Below are positions 9,648-17,542 of a stretch of 47,226 nt of DNA, piece after piece. Position 1 is the first letter of the stretch; each line of letters starts with the position of its first letter. A model generated the notes under the pieces. The model made no database searches. It had not been told where the DNA came from and saw only the letters and a list, made by a program, of their open reading frames with translations. Source of the stretch: Acidobacteriaceae bacterium (GTDB lineage Bacteria > Acidobacteriota > Terriglobia > Terriglobales > Acidobacteriaceae); the NCBI GenBank assembly GCA_003152695.1, contig PMAT01000131.1, positions 1 to 47,226 of the forward strand, read 5' to 3'. A program made the position numbers and the translations under genes.

Positions 9648-10703
9648 CTAGCTTTCCGGAATCAGCTCCCGCCCCTCGATGTCCCAGGAAAGGTGATGCA
9701 CGCCGGTGGTGGTGGCAAGAACGGCCGAGGCGCCGCGCGCGAAGGCCAGTCCGACCAGGTTTTGCCCCGAGACTACCAATGATGCCTTGCGATCGGGTGT
9801 AACCCGCACGATGCCGCGGCGGCCACTAAGCGAAGCGGCGACATAAAGATTGCCGTCAACGTCGACTGCGAGTCCCTGCGGGCGCCCCAGTCCGCGGTAG
9901 AAAACGCTGACGGCGCCGTGCGGATCGATCTGCTGAATGGCATCGAAGCTCGAAGTGGTGGGGCCGGTGACGTACAGATTTCCATTGTTGCCGAAGGCGA
10001 GATGATAGGCGGAGACGCTCGGCTCCAGCATGGCAAACACGAAGATCTGGCGGTCACGATCGATCTTGAAGATGGTGCCGCTGCGATCGCCGACGTAAAG
10101 ATTTCCGATCGGGTCGAAGGCCATTCCCGTCGCGACGCCCATGCCTTCGGCGTAGGAGGTCATGGTACCGTTCTGTGCCACGCGGTACACCGTTCCGTCA
10201 TAACGCGACGAAACATAGAGACTGCCCGCGCGGTCGAAGGCCATGCCGGTGGCATTCATCATTTCGTGGACGAAGGGCTTGACGTTGTAATTATTGTTGA
10301 TGCGGTAGATCGCAACCGGGGCCTTCTGCCCGCGCGATCCGGAAAACGTGACATAAATGTTTCCATCTTGATCAATCGCTGGGTTCGCTACCGGGTGGAG
10401 ATTCTCCGCGATGGGAACGCCGACCCGCACCTCGCCTGGATTGCTCTTGTGACCATTGGTTGCGACCACGACTTCACCGGAAGCGGCGCCTTCGGGCACG
10501 CGGGCCACAATGAATTGTTCCGCACTGATGATGATGGAACCATCTACGTCGCCGAATCGCACCTGCGGCCGGCGCAGTTCCCGGGGCCGGAGCCCACTGC
10601 CGCTAATGCGAACCTCGCCTCCCGGCAGAGCGCACCCGGGATCGATGGAATCGATATGGGGTTTGCCGTTTACGTTTTTTGCGCCCGTTCTTCGTTCCAT
10701 CAT
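9648..10703 (-). CDS. IPT/TIG plus NHL-repeat beta-propeller protein
   Basis: A 351-residue protein. Residues ~15-95 look like an IPT/TIG immunoglobulin-like domain ('SIDPGCALPGGEVRISGSGL'). Residues ~100-340 form about six repeats of the type 'GMAFDxxGNLYVxxR...GTIYRV', an NHL/SMP-30-like six-bladed beta-propeller. No signal peptide or lipobox is visible, so it may be cytoplasmic. The position between pgpA and cinA, 43 and 39 bp gaps on the same strand, places it in the phospholipid operon, but no lipid-related motif is seen. Such propellers bind protein, sugar or RNA; no enzymatic residues can be named. Tandem ATG codons start the frame. Confidence 0.8.
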   Translation of the reverse strand: MMERRTGAKNVNGKPHIDSIDPGCALPGGEVRISGSGLRPRELRRPQVRFGDVDGSIIISAEQFIVARVPEGAASGEVVVATNGHKSNPGEVRVGVPIAENLHPVANPAIDQDGNIYVTFSGSRGQKAPVAIYRINNNYNVKPFVHEMMNATGMAFDRAGSLYVSSRYDGTVYRVAQNGTMTSYAEGMGVATGMAFDPIGNLYVGDRSGTIFKIDRDRQIFVFAMLEPSVSAYHLAFGNNGNLYVTGPTTSSFDAIQQIDPHGAVSVFYRGLGRPQGLAVDVDGNLYVAASLSGRRGIVRVTPDRKASLVVSGQNLVGLAFARGASAVLATTTGVHHLSWDIEGRELIPES

Positions 10704-10746
10704 CTGTCGATCTCGTTCTTAACTCATGCGGTCGCGTGCTTGGCTC

Positions 10747-11232
10747 TCAGCGTATCACTCCAAAGTGAAGCAGCAGCTGCAGGACAATCAGTGCGTAGAT
10801 GCCTGCGCCAAGGTCGTCCACCACAATTCCAGTTCCTTCCGGCAGTCGCTCCAGGGCACGCACTGGCGGAGGTTTAACAATATCGAATGCACGGAAAAGT
10901 ATAAAGCCGGCGAGCAGCGCTGGCCACACAATGGGACAAGTCACCAGCGTCAGCAGTTGCCCGGCGACTTCGTCAATCACCACATGCGAGGGATCTTTCT
11001 TGCCGCATCCACGCTCTTCCAGGGTCGCGGCGGGTATGCCAATCGCGACTACTAGTGCTATCAGCAGCACGATCACCGGAGTCCGCGCTGCCGGAGGCAG
11101 ATGCGAGGCCAACAGCCACCACAACAACACGGTAGCGAGCGAGCCCCATGTCCCTGGGCCGGGGCGCAATCGCCCAGCGCCAAAGAAGGTGGCGACTAGG
11201 GTGGCCCATCGCGGAGCCGGCGGACCGTTCAG
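10747..11232 (-). CDS. pgpA: Phosphatidylglycerophosphatase A (non-canonical start)
   Basis: Dephosphorylates phosphatidylglycerol-phosphate to phosphatidylglycerol in the inner membrane. Family motifs are RPGPGTWGSL, the acidic DPSHVVIDEVAGQLL (catalytic metal site), FRAFDIVKPPP and GTGIVVDDLGAG. The clearly homologous N-terminus WATLVATFFGAGRL extends upstream of the first usable codon, a TTG at 11169. Between the preceding in-frame stop (about 11290) and that TTG there is no ATG, GTG or TTG; the best candidate is CTG at 11232, giving 161 residues, the usual length, with a purine-rich AGAGTGAG upstream. It follows yacG by 7 bp, suggesting translational coupling. Confidence 0.88.
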   Translation of the reverse strand: MNGPPAPRWATLVATFFGAGRLRPGPGTWGSLATVLLWWLLASHLPPAARTPVIVLLIALVVAIGIPAATLEERGCGKKDPSHVVIDEVAGQLLTLVTCPIVWPALLAGFILFRAFDIVKPPPVRALERLPEGTGIVVDDLGAGIYALIVLQLLLHFGVIR

Positions 11233-11239
11233 CCCCGGC

Positions 11240-11443
11240 TCACTCTGGCTTTTTGCTTCGTGAGTAGTTGGAATCGTCGGTCTCCGGATCGTTCAACGGG
11301 GTGGAGATGACATATGCGCCGCTCGCCCATTTGCCAAGATCAATCGCGCGGCAGTGCTCGCTGCAGAAAGGATACTCGGGATCGTTAGCCAGCACGATCT
11401 TTCTGCAAGTTGGACAACGTAAGCTGCGGACCTTTTTCTCCAT
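11240..11443 (-). CDS. yacG: DNA gyrase inhibitor YacG-type zinc protein
   Basis: A small zinc-binding protein of 67 residues, the usual YacG size. The four-cysteine site is complete: CPTC near residue 10 and CSEHC near residue 27, followed by the family signature RAIDLGKWASGAYVI and an acidic/basic tail. In E. coli YacG binds GyrB and blocks DNA binding; that role is known for the family and only inferred here. The start is the ATG at 11443; longer frames upstream run into the heptamer repeat array. The stop codon lies 7 bp from the proposed pgpA start. Confidence 0.93.
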   Translation of the reverse strand: MEKKVRSLRCPTCRKIVLANDPEYPFCSEHCRAIDLGKWASGAYVISTPLNDPETDDSNYSRSKKPE

Positions 11444-11457
11444 AGAACCAGTTGGAA

Positions 11458-11600
11458 CAGTTGTCAGTTGCCAATAGTCAGTTATCAGTTGGCATCGAAC
11501 ACGCACCAGTCGGAGCGCTATCTTTATCTGCTGGAGCACATTGCCCAATCACATCGACAATCTCACCAGCTCCGCAGGCTTACTGGCAACTGACTACTGG
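11458..11600. repeat. Heptamer array pair, locus A (CAGTTGN)
   Basis: Left arm 11458-11492: five 7-bp units in perfect phase (CAGTTGT, CAGTTGC, CAATAGT, CAGTTAT, CAGTTGG). Right arm 11582-11600: the reverse complement reads CAGTAGT, CAGTTGC, CAGTA. The arms are separated by about 90 bp with no coding potential. The pair fills most of the 174-bp space between rimO and yacG within the operon. Confidence 0.85.
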
Positions 11601-11617
11601 CGACCGGCAAGTGGTCA

Positions 11618-13153
11618 CTATTCTAGGATCCGCGCCACCAGATCGTAGTCGTGCGCTTCGGTGATCTCGCAGCGGTAGAACTCACCCTCGCGAATGTCTT
11701 CGCGATCGCCAAAATCGTTGACATAAACCGTGCCATCAATCTCGGGAGCATGCATTGCCGTCCGTCCTTCCCAAAGCAACTCGGTTTCTGCCGAGGGACC
11801 CGACAGAAGCAAATCGCACTGCTGTCCCACTAGAGCGCGCTTTTTCTTGCGGCTGATCTGCTTCTGCAGAGACATGAGCTTCTTACGGCGCCTTTCGATC
11901 TCTCTCCGTGGAACTTTGTCTGCCAGTGCGAAAGCCCCGGCCCCTTCCTCGTCGGAATAGCCGAACACTCCCAGCCAGTCGAATTGCGCCTGGCGCACGA
12001 ACTGGCAGAGCTGTTCGAAATCGTCTTCGCTCTCGCCGGGGAAGCCAACAATGAACGAGGTGCGCAGTGTCAGACCCGGAATCTCGCGCCGCATCTTCTC
12101 GATGGAGCGCAGGAAGATATCTGCGCCGGCGCCGCGTTTCATGCGCTTCAAAACCTCAGGCGAGGCGTGTTGCAAGGGTACGTCAATATAGGAGCAGATT
12201 TTTTCATGCGCTGCGATCGTTTGCAACAGCTTGCCGGTGATCTTGTTGGGATAGGCGTAGAGGAAGCGCACCCAGCGTAATCTTTCGATTTGTGCCAGTC
12301 GTTCCAGCAGCAGCGCCAGCCCATCTTTCAGCCCCAAATCTTCTCCGTAGCAGGTCGTATCCTGGCCGATCAACGTGATCTCGCGCACGCCCTGGCCGGC
12401 GAGATGCTGTGCTTCGGCGACCACTGACTCGAATCGCCGCGAACGGAACTTGCCGCGCAACTGCGGGATGATGCAAAACGAACAGGGATGATCGCAGCCC
12501 TCGGCGATCTTGATGTAGGCCGAATAGTTCGGAGTCGCGAGCAGGCGCGGCGTGTTTTCGTCATACAGGTAGTTCGGCAGATCGGCAATTGCGCCGTCCC
12601 ATTCTTCCTTCGAGAAGCGGCCAGCCGCCTCGCGAGCATCGCCTTCGGAACGCGAATTCAGAATGACGAATGGAGATCTGGCCGGCGATGGCGGCGCAAT
12701 CCCTGCGGCGCTAAGAATCTTCTGCAACTCGCCAGTGCCCACCACAGCGTCAACTTCAGGAATGTTTTTCTGAATTTCGTTGCGGTAGCGTTCCACCAGG
12801 CAGCCCGCGACGATCAATTTCTGCGCTCGCCCTGCGATCTTGTGCTGCGCCATTTCCAGAATCGTATCCACCGATTCCTGCTTGGCCGAGTCGATGAAAG
12901 AGCAGGTATTCACGACGATAATGTCGGCGTCTTCCGCGCGGGAGGTGATCTGCGCTCCCCCTTGGGAAAGCAGGCCCATCATCACCTCGCTGTCCACCAG
13001 GTTCTTGGGACAGCCCAGGCTCACAAAGCCAATTTTCTTGGGAGCAGCCGCGGCGTTGGGCCCAGATTCGGACTCGTAAACCCGTGCAACCTTGGCGCGA
13101 GTTGACGTGTCCGGAACGTCCAGCACGGCTACAGAATCGGTTTTTGACGGCAT
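11618..13153 (-). CDS. rimO: Ribosomal protein S12 methylthiotransferase RimO
   Basis: Radical-SAM enzyme that adds a methylthio group to an aspartate of ribosomal protein uS12. The 511 residues contain an N-terminal extension of ~40 residues that is poor in conserved sequence. The UPF0004/MTTase domain follows, with Cys48 (SLGCPKN), Cys84 (NTCSF) and Cys118 (VAGCLVERY) for the auxiliary [4Fe-4S] cluster. Next is the radical-SAM motif EGCDHPCSFC (Cys220, 224, 227), then a C-terminal TRAM domain. The SLGCPKNLVDSE motif distinguishes RimO from the paralogue MiaB further right. ATG at 13153 with AGGGA about 7 nt upstream. It heads the minus-strand operon. Confidence 0.97.
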   Translation of the reverse strand: MPSKTDSVAVLDVPDTSTRAKVARVYESESGPNAAAAPKKIGFVSLGCPKNLVDSEVMMGLLSQGGAQITSRAEDADIIVVNTCSFIDSAKQESVDTILEMAQHKIAGRAQKLIVAGCLVERYRNEIQKNIPEVDAVVGTGELQKILSAAGIAPPSPARSPFVILNSRSEGDAREAAGRFSKEEWDGAIADLPNYLYDENTPRLLATPNYSAYIKIAEGCDHPCSFCIIPQLRGKFRSRRFESVVAEAQHLAGQGVREITLIGQDTTCYGEDLGLKDGLALLLERLAQIERLRWVRFLYAYPNKITGKLLQTIAAHEKICSYIDVPLQHASPEVLKRMKRGAGADIFLRSIEKMRREIPGLTLRTSFIVGFPGESEDDFEQLCQFVRQAQFDWLGVFGYSDEEGAGAFALADKVPRREIERRRKKLMSLQKQISRKKKRALVGQQCDLLLSGPSAETELLWEGRTAMHAPEIDGTVYVNDFGDREDIREGEFYRCEITEAHDYDLVARILE

Positions 13154-13265
13154 GCGATTTCCCTATTTTAGCATTGTTTTCCGCGGCCCCCAGAGCATTA
13201 GCGGCCGCAGGCGTGCGCTGCCTGCGTCCAGCAAGCCATCGCGAAGGAATGTTATATTGAATGGT

Positions 13266-13366
13266 CGGGCGCTGGTCCCGCGCAACGCAATCTTGTGAAT
13301 CCCGCCAGGTCCGGAAGGAAGCAACGGTAGCAGGCTAGTGCGGGTGCAGCGGTCAACTGGCGCCTG
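13266..13366 (+). ncRNA. ffs: Small (4.5S-type) signal recognition particle RNA
   Basis: The region folds as one long hairpin: GGGCGC at the left end pairs with GCGCCT at the right. The apical part contains the near-invariant domain IV sequence CCAGGTCCGGAAGGAAGCA with the GGAA tetraloop and the asymmetric internal loop that binds Ffh. The length of about 100 nt is the short bacterial form lacking the Alu domain. The ends are approximate to a few bases. Confidence 0.95.
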
Positions 13367-13379
13367 GCTTGTTTGTGCG

Positions 13380-13458
13380 CTCTTCGCCTTTCGCCCTTGG
13401 TTTTTCGCAGGGCGATTCCTAATAATTTGATTCACCGGTCAGCGAGCAGCGAAGAGCG
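13380..13458. repeat. Heptamer array pair, locus H (CNNTTCG)
   Basis: Left arm 13380-13400: CTCTTCG, CCTTTCG, CCCTTGG. Right arm 13438-13458: GTCAGCG, AGCAGCG, AAGAGCG, whose reverse complement is CGCTCTT, CGCTGCT, CGCTGAC. The pair sits directly after the SRP RNA and before fabH. A shorter stem CGCCC/GGGCG (13392-13414) with a T-run in its loop is nested inside and may help end the SRP RNA. Confidence 0.7.
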
Positions 13459-13526
13459 GCTCCATAGACTTTCCCCCGCGCATGATTCAAAATGATTGCG
13501 CCGTCATTTTGTTTCGGAGAACTCTA

Positions 13527-14525
13527 TTGCCAACTACTCGTCGCGCCAAAATTACTGCGCTCGGCACCTATGTCCCGCCTCGCGTTTTGACCAATAAGCA
13601 CCTGGAAAAAATGGTGGACACCACCGACCAGTGGATCTTGGAGCGCACCGGAATCCGCGAACGCCACTTGGCGGACAAAGGAGTAGCAGCCAGTGATTTG
13701 GCGGTCGAAGCGGTCAAGAAGCTTGTCGCGTCGCACCCGTTCGATCTTCAGGAGGTGGATGTGATCGTGGTGGGGACGGTTACTCCTGACATGATGTATC
13801 CCTCAACGGCGTGCCTGGTGCAGCACAAACTTAGCATTGCACGCACCTGGGGCTTCGACGTGTCGGCAGGATGCTCGGGCTTCGTGTATGCGTTGAACGC
13901 CGGCGCGCAGTTCATCGAATCTGGCAGGGCCAAGAAGGTGCTGGTGATCGGCGCCGACGTGAACTCCTCCATGACCGACTTCACCGATCGCGCGGTCTGC
14001 ATCATCTTCGGCGACGGCGCGGGCGCCGTGTTGCTGGAACCGGCGGAAGAAGGTGAGGACGGGATTATCGACTACGAAGCCCAGATCGAAGGCATGGGAG
14101 GCCAGTACCTGTACATGCCGGGTGGGGGCAGTCTGAACCCCGCGTCGCACGAAACTGTTGATAAAAAGATGCATTATATTCATCAAGATGGACAGCAGGT
14201 CTTCAAGTACGCGGTGAAGAAAATGTCGGAGATGACGGAGCGCCTCCTGCGCAAGAATGGCCTGACCGGGCAGGAGGTGGATTGCTTCATCGCTCACCAG
14301 GCCAACATGCGCATCATCAAGGCGACCGCTGACCGCCTCAAGATGCCGACCGAAAAGGTCATCATCAACATTGACCGTTACGGCAATACCACGGCTGGAA
14401 CCATCCCTCTGGCCATGCAGACCGCGATTGACGAAGGCAAGCTGAAGAAGGGTGACCTGGTTTTATTGGCGGCTGTAGGTGCGGGATTCACTTCTGGAAC
14501 TACGCTGCTGCGCTGGGCGTACTAG
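13527..14525 (+). CDS. fabH: 3-oxoacyl-ACP synthase III
   Basis: Condenses acetyl-CoA (or a branched acyl-CoA) with malonyl-ACP to start fatty-acid synthesis. The catalytic triad is complete: Cys116 in SAGCSGF, His in FIAHQANMR and Asn in RYGNTTAGT. From TTG at 13527 the protein is 332 residues, beginning [19 protein letters not shown] as family members do. TTG has an excellent GGAGA six bases upstream, whereas the in-frame ATG at 13482 has none and adds 15 unrelated residues. It is a single plus-strand gene. Its last 26 bp overlap, convergently, a small antitoxin-like ORF. PlsY, GpsA and PgpA nearby act later in the same membrane-lipid route. Confidence 0.96.
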   Translation: MPTTRRAKITALGTYVPPRVLTNKHLEKMVDTTDQWILERTGIRERHLADKGVAASDLAVEAVKKLVASHPFDLQEVDVIVVGTVTPDMMYPSTACLVQHKLSIARTWGFDVSAGCSGFVYALNAGAQFIESGRAKKVLVIGADVNSSMTDFTDRAVCIIFGDGAGAVLLEPAEEGEDGIIDYEAQIEGMGGQYLYMPGGGSLNPASHETVDKKMHYIHQDGQQVFKYAVKKMSEMTERLLRKNGLTGQEVDCFIAHQANMRIIKATADRLKMPTEKVIINIDRYGNTTAGTIPLAMQTAIDEGKLKKGDLVLLAAVGAGFTSGTTLLRWAY

Positions 14526-14685
14526 AGGGCGGCCGCTCAGCGCGTCGCTGCCGCAACATTTCGCGCGTGGCGTCCTCGTCGATCAGCTCGCCCCGCTCGG
14601 CCTGCGCAAATCCAGTTGCGATTTGTGCTGCCACTTCCTTGCGTTGCGCAAACATCCAGTCCGATCCACAAGCAAGATCGCTCAT
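14500..14685 (-). CDS. Small antitoxin-like protein coupled to the aspartase gene
   Basis: A 61-residue frame whose ATG overlaps the aspartase stop codon in an ATGA junction, a classic sign of translational coupling. The segment [27 protein letters not shown] resembles the C-terminal helix region of ParD/RHH-type antitoxins ('[12 protein letters not shown]'). The N-terminus is short and no ribbon-helix-helix DNA-binding strand is obvious. No toxin gene is adjacent. The last 26 bp overlap fabH tail to tail. It could be a solitary antitoxin, a decayed remnant, or a small protein unrelated to toxins. Confidence 0.5.
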   Translation of the reverse strand: MSDLACGSDWMFAQRKEVAAQIATGFAQAERGELIDEDATREMLRQRRAERPPSSTPSAAA

Positions 14686-16130
14686 TTTGCTTTTAGCCTT
14701 TCCCGCTCCTTCGCTGCGTCCAGCGGGCGCACCGGCTCGGTCATGCGTGCGGGATCAAGAATTTCCTTGATCTGCTCTTCGCTCAGATCGCCGCGCTCAC
14801 GGGCAATCTCAATGATGGACTTGCCGGTCTTCACCGACTCTTTGGCAATCTCCGCGGCTTTGGCGTAACCGATGTACGGATTCAGCGCCGTGGCCAGTGA
14901 CACCGTGCTCTGCACGTAGTAGTCGGTGCGCTTCTGGTTGACCGTGATGCCCTTGATACAGAACTCGGTGAGCTGCCGCAGCATGTTGCTCATGATGGTG
15001 ATCGAGGTGAGCACGCTGTAAGCCATCGTCGGCATCATGACGTTAAGCTCGAGTTGGCCGGCCTGGACCGCGAGCGCTACCGTGGTGTCGTAACCGATAA
15101 CCTGGAACGAAACCATGGCCGCCAGCTCCGCCATCACCGGATTGATCTTGCCCGGCATGATGGAAGAGCCCGGCTGCAGTGCTGGCAGATTGATTTCTGC
15201 CAGGCCAGTGTTCGGGCCCGACGACAGCAGCCTCAGGTCGTTGGAGATGCGGATGACCTCCAACGCTAGATTGCGCAGCGCCGAGCTGACCGACGACATC
15301 GCCAGGTTCGATTGCATGGCATAGCGCATGTCATCCACGACGTGCAGCTTTTGTCCCGAGATGCGCGCCAGGTCGGCGATCGCCTTCTCCCGGTAATCGG
15401 GATGAGTATTGATGCCGGTGCCCACCGCCGAGCCGCCGAGTCCAACCTCGCGCAGCAGCTCCGATTGCTGCTGGATGGACTTCGCCGCGCGCTTGATCGC
15501 GCCCGCGTAGGCCTGGAACTCCTGTCCCAGCCGCATGGGAACTGCGTCCATCATGTGGGTGCGGCCCGACTTTAGGATGTCGTGGAACTCCTTGCCTTTT
15601 TCGTCGAGCGCGGCAAACAGGCCATCGAGCACCGCGTACAGCTTTTCCAGTTCGAGCAACGCGGCGAGGCGCATGGCGGTGGGGAAGACGTCGTTCGTCG
15701 ATTGCCCGTAATTGACGTGATCGTTGGGATGGACGTGCTTGTACGCGCCCAGCTTGCCGCCCAGCAACTCGGAGGCGCGGTTGGCGATGACCTCGTTGGC
15801 ATTCATGTGGAAGCTGACGCCCGCGCCTGCCTGGAAAACGTCCACCACGAATTCCGGGTTCCATTTGCCCTGCTGAACTTCCTTGGCCGCCTCGATGATG
15901 GCATTGGCCGTCTTCTCGTCCACCAGACCGAGCTCGCGATTGGCGAGGGCGGCAGCTTCCTTCACCATCGCGATAGCGCGGATAAGCGAAGGGTGAGCGC
16001 GCAATCCGCTGATGGGAAAATTCTGCGCGGCGCGCGCGGTTTGAATGCCGTAGTAAACCTCGGCGGGGATTTCCTTGGGGCCGAGGGAGTCTTTCTCCGT
16101 ACGGGTGGGAGTCTTGACAGCGGCAGACAC
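14682..16130 (-). CDS. aspA: Aspartate ammonia-lyase (class II fumarase/aspartase superfamily)
   Basis: Deaminates L-aspartate to fumarate. Superfamily motifs are ANRASELLGG with VHPNDHVNYGQSTNDVFPTA, SGRTHMMDA and GSSIMPGKINPVMAE, the signature loop with its catalytic Ser. 'NYGQSTND' and 'PVMAE' fit aspartases rather than FumC, and a separate class I fumarase lies nearby, but FumC cannot be excluded by eye. GTG at 16130 is chosen because TTGGAGGA lies 8 nt upstream; it gives 482 residues. A TTG at 16145 lies within that ribosome binding site. The C-terminal stop overlaps the next small ORF. With fumarase, the product enters the TCA cycle. Confidence 0.85.
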   Translation of the reverse strand: MSAAVKTPTRTEKDSLGPKEIPAEVYYGIQTARAAQNFPISGLRAHPSLIRAIAMVKEAAALANRELGLVDEKTANAIIEAAKEVQQGKWNPEFVVDVFQAGAGVSFHMNANEVIANRASELLGGKLGAYKHVHPNDHVNYGQSTNDVFPTAMRLAALLELEKLYAVLDGLFAALDEKGKEFHDILKSGRTHMMDAVPMRLGQEFQAYAGAIKRAAKSIQQQSELLREVGLGGSAVGTGINTHPDYREKAIADLARISGQKLHVVDDMRYAMQSNLAMSSVSSALRNLALEVIRISNDLRLLSSGPNTGLAEINLPALQPGSSIMPGKINPVMAELAAMVSFQVIGYDTTVALAVQAGQLELNVMMPTMAYSVLTSITIMSNMLRQLTEFCIKGITVNQKRTDYYVQSTVSLATALNPYIGYAKAAEIAKESVKTGKSIIEIARERGDLSEEQIKEILDPARMTEPVRPLDAAKERERLKAK

Positions 16131-16233
16131 CAGTTTGTCCTCCAAGGAGTAGAGATGATCGCGCGGGGCAACACGACTTTCTATATCGAGTATTTTTTAT
16201 CCGGCCGCCACTCTTGCGGAGTATATAGGGAGT

Positions 16234-17496
16234 ATGCGCACTTCTAAGCCTTCCCCACTCAGCACGGGGTACGAGACTGAACGAAACACGGAAGCCTTGC
16301 TAAAAGCCGTAGTAGACGCTCACGTCCAAGGACTGTCCGGAGACGACGTTTGGCAACTTCTCCGACTCACTTGGATTACCAAAAGGAAAGATCACTGGAA
16401 GAGCCTCAAAGTGCCAGCGCTGGCCCACCTTTTCCCCAAGGGACTCCGCGCAAAGAAAGCCGACATTCGCGGCGATTTGAAATCCACGGTCGAGAACATA
16501 AAACTCTCCGACGTGATCGTGGCAGAAGCTGCCGCTAAGAAGACTGGCTTTGTAAATTGTTACGCCGCATACAGAAACTCTGCGCAAGCTTGGTGCAAGG
16601 AGAACGAGAAAGAGTTAAAAGCAATTGTGAAAGCGGCCAGAAACCTCGGGCCTAATGATCGGGCTCGATTCGATCTAGCTGGCAGAATCGAGAAATTGTC
16701 GCCAGTGTTAACTCCTCGTCGTAAGCGAAAAATGAGTGCTGTGAATCTCATCACGCCGTTGATCGCCTGTCTCGATCCCAAGCGGTATTTTCCGATTATT
16801 AATGGACAAAAGAACGTCAGGCGTCTGCTGACGAAGTTGGGCTTGGCGAAACACGATCTAGAGGCTCAGGTGGAGGGCATGATCGGCCTGATTGGTTCTC
16901 AAGACATTGCCGATGCCTTCGATCTGGATACGCTAGGGGACGCTCGAATAAGTGAGATCGCAATGAAACAAAAGCGCACCGCGCCTCCCTCTATTCAACT
17001 ACGACGGAGCGAGCATAATCTTCAAGGTCGCGGGGCTCCACTCCCTGTGTTGGACGAGGAAGAGCGGCGGTCAGTCATCAAGAGTGCGACAGTGATCTTT
17101 CGGAAGCGACACAACAAAATGACCAAGAGACTCGGTCAGGTATGTAGGGCGCGACTCACACAGGGCAAGGATTCGTTTTGTCGCTACGATGTCTTGACTG
17201 AGAACTACAACGGAACGGGACGCGATTTGCTAATCGAAGTAAAACCTGATCCGGACAAAGGCTCCATTCGGATTGCGATCGGGCAACTTCTTGATTATAG
17301 GAGATTCTTGCCGCACCAAGCCGGTACCGATCTTGCGATTCTAACCATCTCTCCCCCTTCCCGCAGCTACAGGAAACTCTTGCAGGAGCATCAGATCACG
17401 TCGCTCTGGTTCACCAGCGAGAGCTGTAAGACACTGAGGGGCGATGGGAAAAGTTGGCAATCGCTAAAAACAATCATTCGATCGGCTGACAAATGA
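16234..17496 (+). CDS. Putative PD-(D/E)XK nuclease, RecB-like; unassigned family
   Basis: A 420-residue protein I cannot assign to a named family. Residues 1-250 are helical, with a conserved-looking segment 'LIACLDPKRYFPIINGQKNVRRLLTKLG' (about 176-203). Residues 270-400 have the layout of a PD-(D/E)XK nuclease core: Asp319 (RYDVL), the EXK motif Glu335-Val-Lys337 (LLIEVKP), then Q351-L-L-D-Y355, which matches the QhXXY motif of RecB/Cas4-type nucleases. The stretch DLAILTISPP forms the next core strand. Codon use looks less GC-rich than neighbours (about 53 %). It is a single gene with no methylase, helicase or ATPase partner, so a restriction or DNA-repair role is inference only. Confidence 0.7.
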   Translation: MRTSKPSPLSTGYETERNTEALLKAVVDAHVQGLSGDDVWQLLRLTWITKRKDHWKSLKVPALAHLFPKGLRAKKADIRGDLKSTVENIKLSDVIVAEAAAKKTGFVNCYAAYRNSAQAWCKENEKELKAIVKAARNLGPNDRARFDLAGRIEKLSPVLTPRRKRKMSAVNLITPLIACLDPKRYFPIINGQKNVRRLLTKLGLAKHDLEAQVEGMIGLIGSQDIADAFDLDTLGDARISEIAMKQKRTAPPSIQLRRSEHNLQGRGAPLPVLDEEERRSVIKSATVIFRKRHNKMTKRLGQVCRARLTQGKDSFCRYDVLTENYNGTGRDLLIEVKPDPDKGSIRIAIGQLLDYRRFLPHQAGTDLAILTISPPSRSYRKLLQEHQITSLWFTSESCKTLRGDGKSWQSLKTIIRSADK

Positions 17497-17542
17497 ATGG
17501 GGGGCTGCTTGGACTTGCCAACCTCCAACGGTCTTCCCTTCT

